Below are positions 9,801 through 17,462 of a DNA stretch of 25,959 bases, piece after piece (within the stretch, counting starts at the first letter, position 1; every line of letters begins with the position of its first letter). Source of the DNA: CAJXCL01 sp036011265. Its GTDB lineage: Bacteria; Nitrospinota; Nitrospinia; CAJXCL01. Under the pieces are notes generated by a model, which saw only the letters and a program-made list of their open reading frames with translations, had not been told where the DNA came from and made no database searches. The position numbers and the translations under genes were made by a program. The DNA is taken from assembly GCA_036011265.1 (NCBI GenBank), contig DASCNB010000178.1, positions 1 to 25,959 on the forward strand, given 5' to 3'.

Positions 9801-10162
9801 TTCAATTCCCCAGTAGATATTTTCATTGTCTGAGTTATTTCTTTTTCCTTCGTTTGCCTGAAGGGTTCATATAAAAACTCATCGTCAATCTTTAAGAAAG
9901 TTCTAAAGCCCTGGTTGCTTGCCAGTTGACAGGCTTTATTAAAGGGAAAAAATTCCATTATTGCGTTGTCTTTATCTCTTATACCCATGCTTGATATACA
10001 CTGTGCCCTGTTAACATAATAAAGCCATAAAGGGATACCCCACTTTCCACCTATCCCCGGAAAGAAATTGGAAAAGGGTTCAGCCCAGTTATAGTTTTCG
10101 ATAACAAAACGACTTTTTTCATCAAGATAGTATTTAACTTTTTCTTCGATCATATGGCTCAT
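6824..10162 (-). CDS. GH94/GH149/GH161-like glycoside phosphorylase family protein
   Basis: A soluble 1112-residue protein with the architecture of inverting beta-glucoside phosphorylases: an N-terminal beta-sandwich (about 20-320), a linker, an (alpha/alpha)6 barrel (about 350-1000) and a C-terminal beta domain. Recognisable elements are FRDVNQNRRND (413-423), GFWIDHWTYNLDLLDNF (532-548), PGWYDPLNGLPGL (658-670), where D662 is in the position of the catalytic acid of GH94-type enzymes, and HGRGFQPRLSGATAEF (968-983), which resembles the phosphate-site loop. The length exceeds classical cellobiose phosphorylase (about 800) and fits the longer GH149/GH161 beta-1,3-glucan phosphorylases better; this is a length and motif argument only. 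No signal peptide is seen, so it is probably cytosolic. A 9-bp hairpin lies 28 bases upstream of the start. The ATG at 10153 is an alternative start. Confidence 0.72.
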   Translation of the reverse strand: MSHMIEEKVKYYLDEKSRFVIENYNWAEPFSNFFPGIGGKWGIPLWLYYVNRAQCISSMGIRDKDNAIMEFFPFNKACQLASNQGFRTFLKIDDEFLYEPFRQTKEKEITQTMKISTGELKLSDHNNSLGIRVNIEYFPLVNLPVAGLVRKVSIKNQGKKSLKLEIIDGLPHILPFGMNQHCIKFIARHIEAMMRVDTIDGTPFFRLKQVPLDIPHVQKIEGGNFYFTFQPDQNAFLKDNYAIDPSLIFGISGGFETPWMFANNSVEKILTFKQMNENKTPCAFTLMHQKIDKGQEIIFYSFIGNSSSEEKLRDFKQKVLNENFVIKKREENKKIIDEIENNILTVSSDKNFDGYCDQTFLDNVMRGGLPAVFKTNETKNIFYLYSRKHGDIERDYNHFVLEQTYLSQGNSHFRDVNQNRRNDVWFNPEIEDRNIIMFFNLIQTDGFNPLVVNGLTYRVENLSSFKKWLGDFVKDPSVFSDLLGSVSRPFTPGEFIMKIEEAGIALSLNYDEVIAQLLSFCKQNDVGQPSEGFWIDHWTYNLDLLDNFLMVYPDRLKEILIDKEVYTFFDNPDVVLPRNRKYILEDGKVRQYEAVVRDKEKIKLIQTRNTDPYKVRTEYGKGKVYTTNLLVKILSLIANKISSLDPEGIGIEMEADKPGWYDPLNGLPGLMTSSLCETLELKRTCSFLLTAISKTDIDDRDSVCLFEEMHIFILELMEALKKRLNSEDKDKAFVFWDDSHKIKEFYREKTKFGVSGKEFDLKLSMHTVKKFLLKCLKLLDEIFSDLYKEKVFHENGVCFTYFLNQVKRYDEIYLDDEKKERSLNNKGLQFVTPKEFKQKPLSLFLEGPVHLLKIKKDLARKIYNNVKKSGIYDNKLKMYKTSESIASESFEIGRARAYLPGWIENESIYLHMEYKYLLELLNAGLYEEYYDEIKNTLIPFFNPETYGRSILENSSFIVSSAFPDKELHGRGFQPRLSGATAEFLTMWIIMVAGQKPFFIDETNSLKFMLDPILPGWLFTEEEQICTIYTNNKPMEHRVPVNSFAFKFLGKTLVVYHNEKRKNTYGKDGMKIVSYTLKYVDGKTCELRGNVLDSTITKDLRNGQVERIDALLQ

Positions 10163-10189
10163 ATTTTAAATTTACTGTCTGTGCTGCTT

Positions 10190-10222
10190 AGTCGCAGTTT
10201 GGTTTTTCCTTTTACTGCGACT
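10190..10222. promoter_or_regulatory. Inverted repeat upstream of the phosphorylase-like gene
   Basis: AGTCGCAGT (10190-10198) and ACTGCGACT (10214-10222) form a perfect 9-bp inverted repeat with a 15-base spacer, 28 bases before the minus-strand ATG. It lies in the probable 5' leader or promoter region and could be an operator or an RNA hairpin. No T-run follows on the minus strand, so a terminator is unlikely. Confidence 0.45.
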
Positions 10223-10266
10223 TATGCAAGCTTAGTTCTTGTTTTTTACAGCGCCTTATACAAGGT

Positions 10267-10366
10267 TTAGCACAATTTTTTAACACACCCCGTCCCGAAG
10301 GGACGTATTAGAGGGGCATTATCTCCACAATTTCCCCCTTTAAAAAGGGGGAAACAGGGGTTGTAA
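10267..10366 (-). repeat. Palindromic interspersed repeat, inverted copy of the element at 4571-4640
   Basis: Read on the minus strand, this element matches 4571-4640. Shared parts are an ACAACCCCT/GCAACCCCT-like start, a CCCCTCT/AGGGG block, a GTCCCnnnGGGAC palindrome (10292-10304), GGGGTGTGT, an A-run and a GCTAA end. This copy carries an extra perfect 11-bp palindrome, TTTCCCCCTTT paired with AAAGGGGGAAA (10331-10354) around only two bases. Two diverged copies in opposite orientation in one window point to a dispersed, non-autonomous repeat family. The rest of the 10163-10492 gap holds the 9-bp hairpin and the antitoxin promoter. Confidence 0.65.
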
Positions 10367-10425
10367 TTTAGGGTGTGACCCTGCCACTCTGAATAAGGCT
10401 GGAAGTATAACAAAAAGTACATTAA

Positions 10426-10454
10426 TTGACAAATTAAATTCCTTACGATAGAAT
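10426..10454 (+). promoter_or_regulatory. Sigma-70-type promoter of the antitoxin-toxin operon
   Basis: TTGACA at 10426-10431 and TAGAAT at 10449-10454 are separated by exactly 17 bases. The -10 box ends 38 bases before the antitoxin ATG. This is the best promoter match seen in the window. Confidence 0.7.
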
Positions 10455-10470
10455 AATTTTGTAAGAATTT
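10436..10470. promoter_or_regulatory. Palindromic operator overlapping the -10 box
   Basis: AAATTCCTTAC (10436-10446) and GTAAGAATTT (10461-10470) are inverted repeats differing by a single extra C. They flank and overlap the -10 box of the toxin-antitoxin promoter. Dimeric AbrB/MazE-type antitoxins typically autorepress by binding such palindromes, so this is the likely autoregulatory site. Confidence 0.55.
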
Positions 10471-10492
10471 TAAGTATTGAAAGGAGGGAGCT

Positions 10493-10726
10493 ATGAAGTC
10501 AGCCATTACTTCAAAGTATCAGACAACCATTCCCAAAAATGTCCGGCTATCTTTGAAAATTTCTGCAAACGATGCCCTGGAATGGACAGTTGAGTCAGGA
10601 AAAGCGATTGTCTCGCCCGTGAAAAAACCTTTTTTAAAATATAGAAATACTATAGAAACAGGCCCCGGAAATATTGCAGATGATATAAAATTAGCTTGTC
10701 TTAAAAAGATTAAAAAATACAAATGA
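10493..10726 (+). CDS. AbrB/MazE-type antitoxin
   Basis: A 77-residue protein starting with a SpoVT/AbrB swapped-hairpin domain (about residues 3-45: TSKYQTTIPKNVRLSLKISANDALEWTV), followed by a basic, probably flexible tail (about 46-77) of the kind that wraps and blocks the toxin. A strong AAGGAGGG at 10481-10488 sits 4 bases before the ATG. Its stop codon overlaps the toxin start in an ATGA, so the two are translationally coupled. It lies directly behind a 17-bp-spaced promoter with a palindromic operator, consistent with autorepression by the antitoxin or the complex. Confidence 0.88.
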   Translation: MKSAITSKYQTTIPKNVRLSLKISANDALEWTVESGKAIVSPVKKPFLKYRNTIETGPGNIADDIKLACLKKIKKYK

Positions 10727-11148
10727 AAAAATACATTATTGATGCAAACGCCCTTGTGTCCTTTGTGACAGATAGAAATTTGAACCAGCAAAAAAAGATA
10801 GCTCATATTTTTGAAAATGCGGCAAGCCTAAAAGCCGTGGTTCTGTGTCCTCAAAATGTCCTTACCGAGTTTGTGTATGTTATGGATGAGGTTTATTGCC
10901 TCCCAAAGAGAGAAATCAACAGAATGATAAATGATTTTCTCCTAACACCCGGCTTAGAAGTGGTTCATGACATAAATTTAATATTTCTTCTCAAACTCTG
11001 GCCCGAGAATTTTTCAGATTACGGTGACGCTATTGTGGCATCAATAGGGAAGGAGTTAAAAGGGGCAATGATAGCAACTTTTGATAAATCTTTCCGGGCA
11101 GCACTCAAAAAATCAGGTATTTCTGTTCTCCCTTTATCTAAAGTATAA
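10723..11148 (+). CDS. PIN-domain ribonuclease toxin (VapC-like)
   Basis: A 141-residue PIN domain, the usual size for a VapC toxin. The acidic active-site set expected for a Mg2+-dependent endoribonuclease is visible: D7 in YIIDANAL, E49 in NVLTEFVYV, D102 in DYGDAIVAS and D121 in ATFDKSF. These toxins cleave tRNA or rRNA at specific sites. With all catalytic residues present the toxin looks intact. It overlaps the upstream AbrB-type antitoxin gene by 4 bp. The pairing makes a VapBC-like type II module; the RNA target cannot be read from the sequence. Confidence 0.9.
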   Translation: MKKYIIDANALVSFVTDRNLNQQKKIAHIFENAASLKAVVLCPQNVLTEFVYVMDEVYCLPKREINRMINDFLLTPGLEVVHDINLIFLLKLWPENFSDYGDAIVASIGKELKGAMIATFDKSFRAALKKSGISVLPLSKV

Positions 11149-11150
11149 TT

Positions 11151-11627
11151 GTAACCGTTCACGGTCATCAGGTGCCAGTTTACGGATTTATTAATGAGTA
11201 ATGCCAGGTTTAAAGCATTTTTGCAATAAGTTTTAATTCATTTATTAGTTTTTTTTGAACTATATTGCGTGGAAACTTTACGTGAAACATAAACTTGAGT
11301 TCCTTGTCATTCCAGACATCCCTGCATGTCATTCCCGAGTGCTCCTATCGGGAATCCAGAATCAAAACTCGTCCTGGATTTTGCTTCACAGATTTAGCCA
11401 TAGAAGAGTATCTGCGGGGAGCTTCAATTAGCACCTCGATTACTTCGAGATCACACATGATTAAAAATCAATTAAATCATGAAGCCATCTTGAGGAAATC
11501 GTGAGGCTGATAAAAAATTAGCTTCGAAGATTCGCCCTTTGAAGTATGCATGCTTAGATTTAAATTAGCTCCTCGATTACTTCGAAATTACTCAAGTTCC
11601 TTTTGAAATTTGTAACGGTTAACGGTC
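11151..11627. repeat. Noncoding segment bounded by 16-base direct repeats and filled with palindromes
   Basis: The gap between the toxin gene and the kinase (11149-11651) has no credible gene. GTAACCGTTCACGGTC at 11151-11166 and GTAACGGTTAACGGTC at 11612-11627 are direct repeats with two mismatches. Between them are a GTCATTCC-type palindromic repeat, with ATTCCCGA (11331-11338) paired to TCGGGAAT (11348-11355), and a second direct repeat, TTAGCnCCTCGATTACTTCGA, at 11428-11448 and 11565-11585. The pattern resembles decayed interspersed repeats or a degenerate non-autonomous element. Confidence 0.5.
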
Positions 11628-11651
11628 TACCGACAACCATGAATCGTTACA

Positions 11652-14600
11652 TTATATTTTATCTTCTACAAATACTTTACGCATTGTATTTTTCAGCGCT
11701 TTTAATCCAAACGGCTTTTGTAGAAATTCATTAACTCCCTGGTCAACAAATTTTTGTGCAGTTTCCTCCTTACTGTAACCGCTGTATATAACAACGCGGA
11801 TATCTTTCCAGATTTTTCGTAGTTCATGGAAACATTCTTCTCCGTTCATAAGAGGCATGGTAAGATCAAGAAGAACACAGTCAATCTCATTTGAGCTATC
11901 GTGGAATATTTGAACTGCTTCCTGGCCGTCAACTGCCGTAGTAACGTTAAAGCCTATTGCTTCCAGCATATCTTTTCCCACTTCACGAACTGTTTCATCA
12001 TCATCAACCAGCAAAACCGTTCCGTGGCCTCTCCATGACGCTGCAGTTTCTTCCCTGCCTGGTTTTGTAGTAGCTAAGACATTCCCGGAGACCGGTAAAA
12101 AAACCGTAAATTTAGTGCCCACGCCCGGTTCACTCTCAACATTTATAGCTCCTTTATGCCCGCGAATAATCCCCAGAACAACAGACATGCCGAGACCCCG
12201 CCCTGTAAGCTTAGTTGTAAAGAAAGGATCAAATATTTTTTTTATGATTTCTTCATCCATCCCGATGCCGGTGTCGGCCACTTCAGTAACAACGTATTGT
12301 CCCATAGGAAGAACTTCATCGAACATCATATCTCTGCATGTCTGGCACTCCTCACCTCCACATTCCACAGTGCTGGTGGAGACAGAAATAACACCATTAT
12401 TTTCACCTATAGCTTCCGAGGCATTTATAATCAGGTTCATTATCACCTGGTGAATCTGAGTTATATCGACTTCTACAAGAAGTAGATTCTCAGTAAGGTC
12501 ATACTTAATATTATGCTTCTTTGATATAGACACCTCGAGCATGTGAGTCATTTCTTTGATAATATCATTTACATCAATATTTTTAATAATAAATTTGCCC
12601 TTACCGGAATAAGCAAGCATCTGCTGGCTTAATTCAGCCGCCCGCTTTGCTCCTTTATGGATTTCCTCAATATAATCACGAGCGGTTGAAGCCGGTGATA
12701 GATCATCAAGTGCCAGGTCTGTATTACCCAGAATACTTGTGAGGATATTATTGAAATCATGCGCTATACCACCTGCCAATACTCCAAGGCTTTCAAGTTT
12801 TTGAGTATGACGAAGTTTCTCTTCCATAATTTTACTTTCCTCCTCGGCCTGCTTGCGCGCGATCGTTTCGGCAAGCACATTTGCTATCGACTGAAGAAAA
12901 TTAATATCATCTTCGGTAAAGGTTTTTTGCCGTGTAGTATGTGCCCCAAGAATTCCAAAGGGTCGATCTTTCCCCTGTATAATCACACTCATACCGCTGA
13001 TCACCCCATGATCACGCAGCAAGGGAGTGCCGCTGAAACGTGGTTCCTCACGTAAATCTTTTACAATCACTGGTTGTTTAGATTTGAGAGCATAGCCCGC
13101 CTGGGAATCCAACTCCGTTCCTACAGTAGCATGGCCAATAATGCCTTCTTTCCAGCCTACACCTTCCCGAAGTAAAAAAGATTTTCCATCTGGAAGGAGC
13201 TCAAGGATTTTGGTGTATTCTAAGCCGAGTGTTTTAGAAATACTGGCTACTGCTGCTTGAAAAATTTCATCGAGTCCCATTCCTGACAGAGCGATCAAAC
13301 CTAACCGGTTGCTTGCCAATTGCTGTTCTGCTTTCAGCTTCAGCATATTTTCGGCCTTCTTGCGACCGGTGATATCTGAGGCAATTTCTAATCTTACAAT
13401 ACGTCCGTCCACCCAACTTATTGCCCTGTCGTGAATATGAAACCATCGGTCTGTTATTGTATTCTGAAATTCCCAGGTAAAAGTTTCTCCCAGCTTTCCT
13501 TTAGGCGGAATCAATTTGTCATTTGAACAAAAATCGCACTGCCCCGACTGTCCTTTTTGCAACGCTTGCCAGCATTTTTTTCCCACGACGTCTCCAAACA
13601 GTTTCTTTGCGTATTTGTTTAAAAATAAGAGATCATAAGTCTCCATGTCCGCTACATAAACAATGGCGTCGATTGCGTTCATAATGGTGGTAAATCTCTC
13701 ATGGGACGCCTTTAATTCCTCCTCTGCCTTCTTACGCTCGTTTATGTCGACGGATACGACTAAGATGGATTCAATTCGACCTTCATTATCTTTAATTGGC
13801 ACAAAAGTAGCCTGAAACCACATTTCGTTTCCATCTATATCAGCCACAGGAGCTTCTGTTGTGATAATTTCACCTGTTTCTTTAACTTTTTCCAATTTAT
13901 TAGTCAAGATTTTCTTTGACGATCCAGGAAAAAAATCAAAAGGATATGGTTTCCCATAAAGTTGTGAGACATTGACAATTTTAAGAGCTTTTATACCCGC
14001 AACACTCATATATCTCAGATTAAAATCAAGGTCCACAATCTTAGTGCAAACTGGTGAATTTTCGAGCCATACACGATCTTTTTTCTCAGAAATTTTCAAT
14101 TTAAGCTCAAGCTGCTTGCGCTCGGTGATGTCATAAAAAATCGCTGCAAATTGATTCTCCCGTGGTTTATAGGCGTATACTGAATACCATTTGCGCAGAG
14201 GCTGGACATATTGCTCAAACCTGGACTCCTCTCCTGTAAGGGCGACTTTTCCGTACACACTTATCCAGTTGGCCGGATCGTTTTCAATTCCAGGCAATGC
14301 TTCGGTAACTTTTTTACCAATTATCTCAGAACGTTTAAGGCCCGTCATGATTTCGAAAGCGTCGTTTACTTCAAGAAAAATATAATCGATAGGTTTGTTA
14401 TCTTCATTCACCACAACTTCATGGAGTGCAAAACCATTCAGCATATTAGTAAAAAGCTGTTTGTATCGTTTTTCACTTTCACTTAACGCTAATTCTTTTC
14501 TCTCTAAGCTTGCTCTAAGACCTCTTAGATAATTGCCTTCAAGCATCCCCCTGACAAGATCGCTTTGAGTTACAAGTCCAACAGTTTTTCCATTGTCGTC

Positions 14601-15299
14601 ATGCACTATCAGTCTTCTATGTTTCTTTTGGTTCATCAAATGCATTGCTTCAGGCATAGGCATCTTTGAACTAATCCTATGGACGGGAGAGGACATCCAA
14701 TTGTTCACACTCTCTGCTGAAACGTCAACACCACTTAAAAGGATTTTAGCAATATCCCGTTCTGTAATTATGCCGAGAGGTTTTGAATTATCTTCAATAA
14801 TGATGCAGCTTGTGGAATTCTCTGTCATTTTCCTTGATATTTGATGAACTGTATCGTCAGGTTTGGAGATAACGATTACCCTTGTCATTACGTCAAAAAC
14901 CGGTCGATCATCGGTTAATTTAGTTCCAAGCTCCTCAAGTAAATTCGTATGAGTAACAATCCCTTCAATGCCCCCCTGTTCGTCCACAACGACAAGGTGA
15001 CGGATTTTAGCCTCTCTCAGTACAGCGTATCCATCAAGAATATCCATGCCTGATGGAACTGTAATAACCGGAGACTTCATTACCTCAGGCAGTTTCTTTT
15101 TGAGCATATTTGTGCTGCCACCGGCGATTTTAACTAAGTCTCGTTCGGTCAATATGCCAATAGGCTTATTGTTTTCCGCAACCAACAGGCAACTGATTTT
15201 TTTTTCGCTTAAAATTGATAATGCTTCAGAAAGAGGCGTTTCCGGCGTCACTGAAATAACATCAGGACTCATAATGCTGTCAAGTCTTATTTTATCCAT
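11652..15299 (-). CDS. Hybrid sensor histidine kinase: 4 CBS, 3 PAS, GAF, HisKA, HATPase, REC
   Basis: A 1215-residue cytoplasmic kinase without membrane helices. Four CBS repeats (about 5-60, 72-125, 134-188, 198-252) form two Bateman modules that usually bind adenine nucleotides. Three PAS/PAC units follow (about 278-395, 405-523, 533-648); the third has C576, C588 and C591 (KKCW...QCDFC). Next come a GAF domain (about 660-812), HisKA with the phosphoacceptor H847 in GGIAHDFNNIL, HATPase_c with N955/N959, DTGIG (1009-1013) and GRGLGM, and a receiver domain with D1099/D1100, phosphoacceptor D1145 in LLDLTMP and K1195. The H-box and receiver suit internal phosphorelay. The HATPase carries an unusual C980-x4-C985-x2-C988 cluster before the G1 box. 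No output regulator is adjacent. The start at 15299 has only a weak AGG upstream. Confidence 0.92.
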   Translation of the reverse strand: MDKIRLDSIMSPDVISVTPETPLSEALSILSEKKISCLLVAENNKPIGILTERDLVKIAGGSTNMLKKKLPEVMKSPVITVPSGMDILDGYAVLREAKIRHLVVVDEQGGIEGIVTHTNLLEELGTKLTDDRPVFDVMTRVIVISKPDDTVHQISRKMTENSTSCIIIEDNSKPLGIITERDIAKILLSGVDVSAESVNNWMSSPVHRISSKMPMPEAMHLMNQKKHRRLIVHDDNGKTVGLVTQSDLVRGMLEGNYLRGLRASLERKELALSESEKRYKQLFTNMLNGFALHEVVVNEDNKPIDYIFLEVNDAFEIMTGLKRSEIIGKKVTEALPGIENDPANWISVYGKVALTGEESRFEQYVQPLRKWYSVYAYKPRENQFAAIFYDITERKQLELKLKISEKKDRVWLENSPVCTKIVDLDFNLRYMSVAGIKALKIVNVSQLYGKPYPFDFFPGSSKKILTNKLEKVKETGEIITTEAPVADIDGNEMWFQATFVPIKDNEGRIESILVVSVDINERKKAEEELKASHERFTTIMNAIDAIVYVADMETYDLLFLNKYAKKLFGDVVGKKCWQALQKGQSGQCDFCSNDKLIPPKGKLGETFTWEFQNTITDRWFHIHDRAISWVDGRIVRLEIASDITGRKKAENMLKLKAEQQLASNRLGLIALSGMGLDEIFQAAVASISKTLGLEYTKILELLPDGKSFLLREGVGWKEGIIGHATVGTELDSQAGYALKSKQPVIVKDLREEPRFSGTPLLRDHGVISGMSVIIQGKDRPFGILGAHTTRQKTFTEDDINFLQSIANVLAETIARKQAEEESKIMEEKLRHTQKLESLGVLAGGIAHDFNNILTSILGNTDLALDDLSPASTARDYIEEIHKGAKRAAELSQQMLAYSGKGKFIIKNIDVNDIIKEMTHMLEVSISKKHNIKYDLTENLLLVEVDITQIHQVIMNLIINASEAIGENNGVISVSTSTVECGGEECQTCRDMMFDEVLPMGQYVVTEVADTGIGMDEEIIKKIFDPFFTTKLTGRGLGMSVVLGIIRGHKGAINVESEPGVGTKFTVFLPVSGNVLATTKPGREETAASWRGHGTVLLVDDDETVREVGKDMLEAIGFNVTTAVDGQEAVQIFHDSSNEIDCVLLDLTMPLMNGEECFHELRKIWKDIRVVIYSGYSKEETAQKFVDQGVNEFLQKPFGLKALKNTMRKVFVEDKI

Positions 15300-15509
15300 T
15301 TGATTGCCTGTAAAACGGTGGATGGAGTACTTTTAGATAGAGATAGTGCCATATTAATTAACTGATACTTCTAATTTAGATTCATCGGCAATTTATTTCT
15401 GAATTCATTATATCGCTGATGCGCGTTTATGAGCAATTAATTTATACTCAAACATACTCAAGCCTATTTCAAAAGAAAAATGCACCATCACTGTCTCAAA
15501 TTGCTTTTC

Positions 15510-15538
15510 TTGTTAAGAAATGAATAATTTGGTATTCT
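15510..15538 (+). promoter_or_regulatory. Candidate promoter before the GH15 gene
   Basis: TTGTTA (15510-15515) and TATTCT (15533-15538) are spaced by 17 bases. Transcription would start near 15545, almost on the most upstream ATG (15549). If real, this favours a start codon further downstream for the GH15 protein. Confidence 0.4.
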
Positions 15539-15548
15539 AAATCCGTAA

Positions 15549-17462
15549 ATGAGGTTCATGGAAATCTGGATGCAGATGAAAGCAATGCAACGAAAAAAAT
15601 CTATAAAAAACAATAAAAAGGCGCAGACTGATTCTATGGATGACTTTAAAAGCTATTGCATAGAAAACTACGGGATTATCGGCAATATGCACAGCGCAGC
15701 GTTGGTAAGCATTGAAGGTTCTATTGATTGGTTTTGCTTTCCTGACTTTGATTCTCCAAGTGTGTTCGGAGCCTTGCTGGATCCGCAAAAAGGAGGATTT
15801 TTTAAGCTCGCTCCTGTCGGCACATTTAATAAAAAACAACTCTACCGCCCGGATACAAATGTACTTGTCTCCCGATTTCTTCATACCGATGGAGTCGGGG
15901 AGGTCACAGACTTTATGCCTATGGGACTTAGAGAAAAAGATACCATAGGCAATGTGAAAGCATCACAAATCATTCGTATGGTTCGTGTGGTTCGCGGCGA
16001 ACTTAAGTTTTCCCTAAAATGCTTTCCGGCCTTTGATTACGCGCGAAAAAACCATGAAACCAAATTAGATGGATATAGCGCTGTTTTTAGCACTGAGGAA
16101 ACAACCCTGGCATTGCAATCGCAAATCCCATTAACCATTAAAGAGAATGGTGTTGTTGCTGAGTTTACTCTAAAGGCGGGAGAGGCAAAACATTTCCTTG
16201 TTTACGGATGCGATAGAAGTAAGCTTTTCGGTATTAATAATATGAAGTTTGACGCGAACGCAATGTTTCAACGAACCTGTGACTACTGGCACCACTGGCT
16301 TTCAAAGAGTCAATACCGGGGGAGATGGCGGGAGATGGTTAACAGGTCTGCTTTAACCCTCAAACTCCTGACATATCATCCTACCGGCGCAATCATCGCC
16401 GCGCCCACTACCAGTTTACCGGAAGAAATCGGCGGAGAGCGCAACTGGGATTATAGGTTCACCTGGATTAGGGACGCCAGCTTTACTCTTTACGGCCTAT
16501 TGCGATTGGGCTTTACCGAGGCAGCCAATTCCTTTATGAACTGGCTGGAGGAACGCTGTAGTGAATTAAATCCTGACGGATCATTGCAGATTATGTACGG
16601 AATCCGGGGAGAACACAAACTTGATGAAATTGAATTGAGCCACCTGTCAGGATGGCAAGGATCGAAACCTGTTCGAATAGGAAATAACGCCTATAACCAG
16701 TTACAGCTCGATATTTATGGTGAACTGATGGACTCAGTTTATATTTATAATAAATACGGTCGACCGATTTCCTATGATTTATGGGCCAATTTAAGAAAAC
16801 TCTTAAACTGGGTATGCGATCACTGGATGGAAAAAGACGAAGGGATATGGGAGGTGCGAGGCGAACGCCAACATTTTGTTTATTCCAAAATTATGTGCTG
16901 GGTAGCACTTGACCGGGGACTAAGGCTCGCGAGTAAACGTAGTTTTCCCGCTGACCATGAGCGGTGGACCAATGTACGCGACCAAATATATGAAGATGTT
17001 ATGGAAAAAGCTTGGGATCAGGAATTAAAATCTTTTACCCAGTACTATGGTTCTAAAACACTGGATGCCAGTGTACTCATTATGCCGCTAGTTAAATTTA
17101 TATCTCCTACCGACCCCAGAATGCTCTCCACACTCGATCAAATAATGAAAAACCTTGTTTCCGACAGCCTGGTTTATCGTTACAGAAATGATGGTGAATA
17201 TCATGATGGGCTTGAAGGAGAAGAAGGAACATTTTCCATGTGTACTTTCTGGCTGGTAGAAGCGCTTACACGGGCCGGGCGACTTAATGAAGCTCGAATG
17301 ATGTTTGAAAAAATGCTCACTTTTGCCAATCATCTTGGACTTTACGCTGAACAGGTGGGTCTGCACGGTGAGCAACTGGGAAACTATCCACAGGGTTTCA
17401 CCCACCTGGCCCTGATCAGCGCGGCTTTTAACCTTGATAAAGCTTTGGGTGGCGGAATTTGA
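15549..17462 (+). CDS. GH15 glucoamylase/trehalase-like glycoside hydrolase
   Basis: Up to 637 residues, the size of bacterial GH15 enzymes. An N-terminal beta-sandwich begins with YGIIGNMHSAALVSIEGSID and WFCFPDFDSPSVF (41-73), a strongly conserved opening, and an (alpha/alpha)6 barrel follows. Barrel landmarks are EEIGGERNWDYRFTWIRDA (292-310), the general acid E435 in DEGIWEVRG, and the general base E601 in GLYAEQVG followed by GEQLGNYPQGFTHLAL. These enzymes invert and release glucose from alpha-glucans or trehalose; which one cannot be read off. There is no signal peptide, so it is probably cytosolic. The first 29 residues are basic and not conserved. Several in-frame ATGs (15549, 15558, 15570, 15585, 15636) lack a good ribosome-binding site, so the start is uncertain; 15636 gives the family-like N-terminus. 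Confidence 0.9.
   Translation: MRFMEIWMQMKAMQRKKSIKNNKKAQTDSMDDFKSYCIENYGIIGNMHSAALVSIEGSIDWFCFPDFDSPSVFGALLDPQKGGFFKLAPVGTFNKKQLYRPDTNVLVSRFLHTDGVGEVTDFMPMGLREKDTIGNVKASQIIRMVRVVRGELKFSLKCFPAFDYARKNHETKLDGYSAVFSTEETTLALQSQIPLTIKENGVVAEFTLKAGEAKHFLVYGCDRSKLFGINNMKFDANAMFQRTCDYWHHWLSKSQYRGRWREMVNRSALTLKLLTYHPTGAIIAAPTTSLPEEIGGERNWDYRFTWIRDASFTLYGLLRLGFTEAANSFMNWLEERCSELNPDGSLQIMYGIRGEHKLDEIELSHLSGWQGSKPVRIGNNAYNQLQLDIYGELMDSVYIYNKYGRPISYDLWANLRKLLNWVCDHWMEKDEGIWEVRGERQHFVYSKIMCWVALDRGLRLASKRSFPADHERWTNVRDQIYEDVMEKAWDQELKSFTQYYGSKTLDASVLIMPLVKFISPTDPRMLSTLDQIMKNLVSDSLVYRYRNDGEYHDGLEGEEGTFSMCTFWLVEALTRAGRLNEARMMFEKMLTFANHLGLYAEQVGLHGEQLGNYPQGFTHLALISAAFNLDKALGGGI

Noticed and set aside
10267..10506. 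79-codon minus-strand frame
   Set aside because: It lies over the palindromic repeat and the toxin-antitoxin promoter; the reading frame comes from repeat sequence.
11295..11504. 69-codon plus-strand frame after the toxin gene
   Set aside because: It runs through interspersed palindromic repeats and has no ribosome-binding site or motif.
12115..12485. Plus-strand frames of about 110 codons inside the kinase gene
   Set aside because: Antisense shadows of the HATPase domain, which is strongly conserved on the minus strand.
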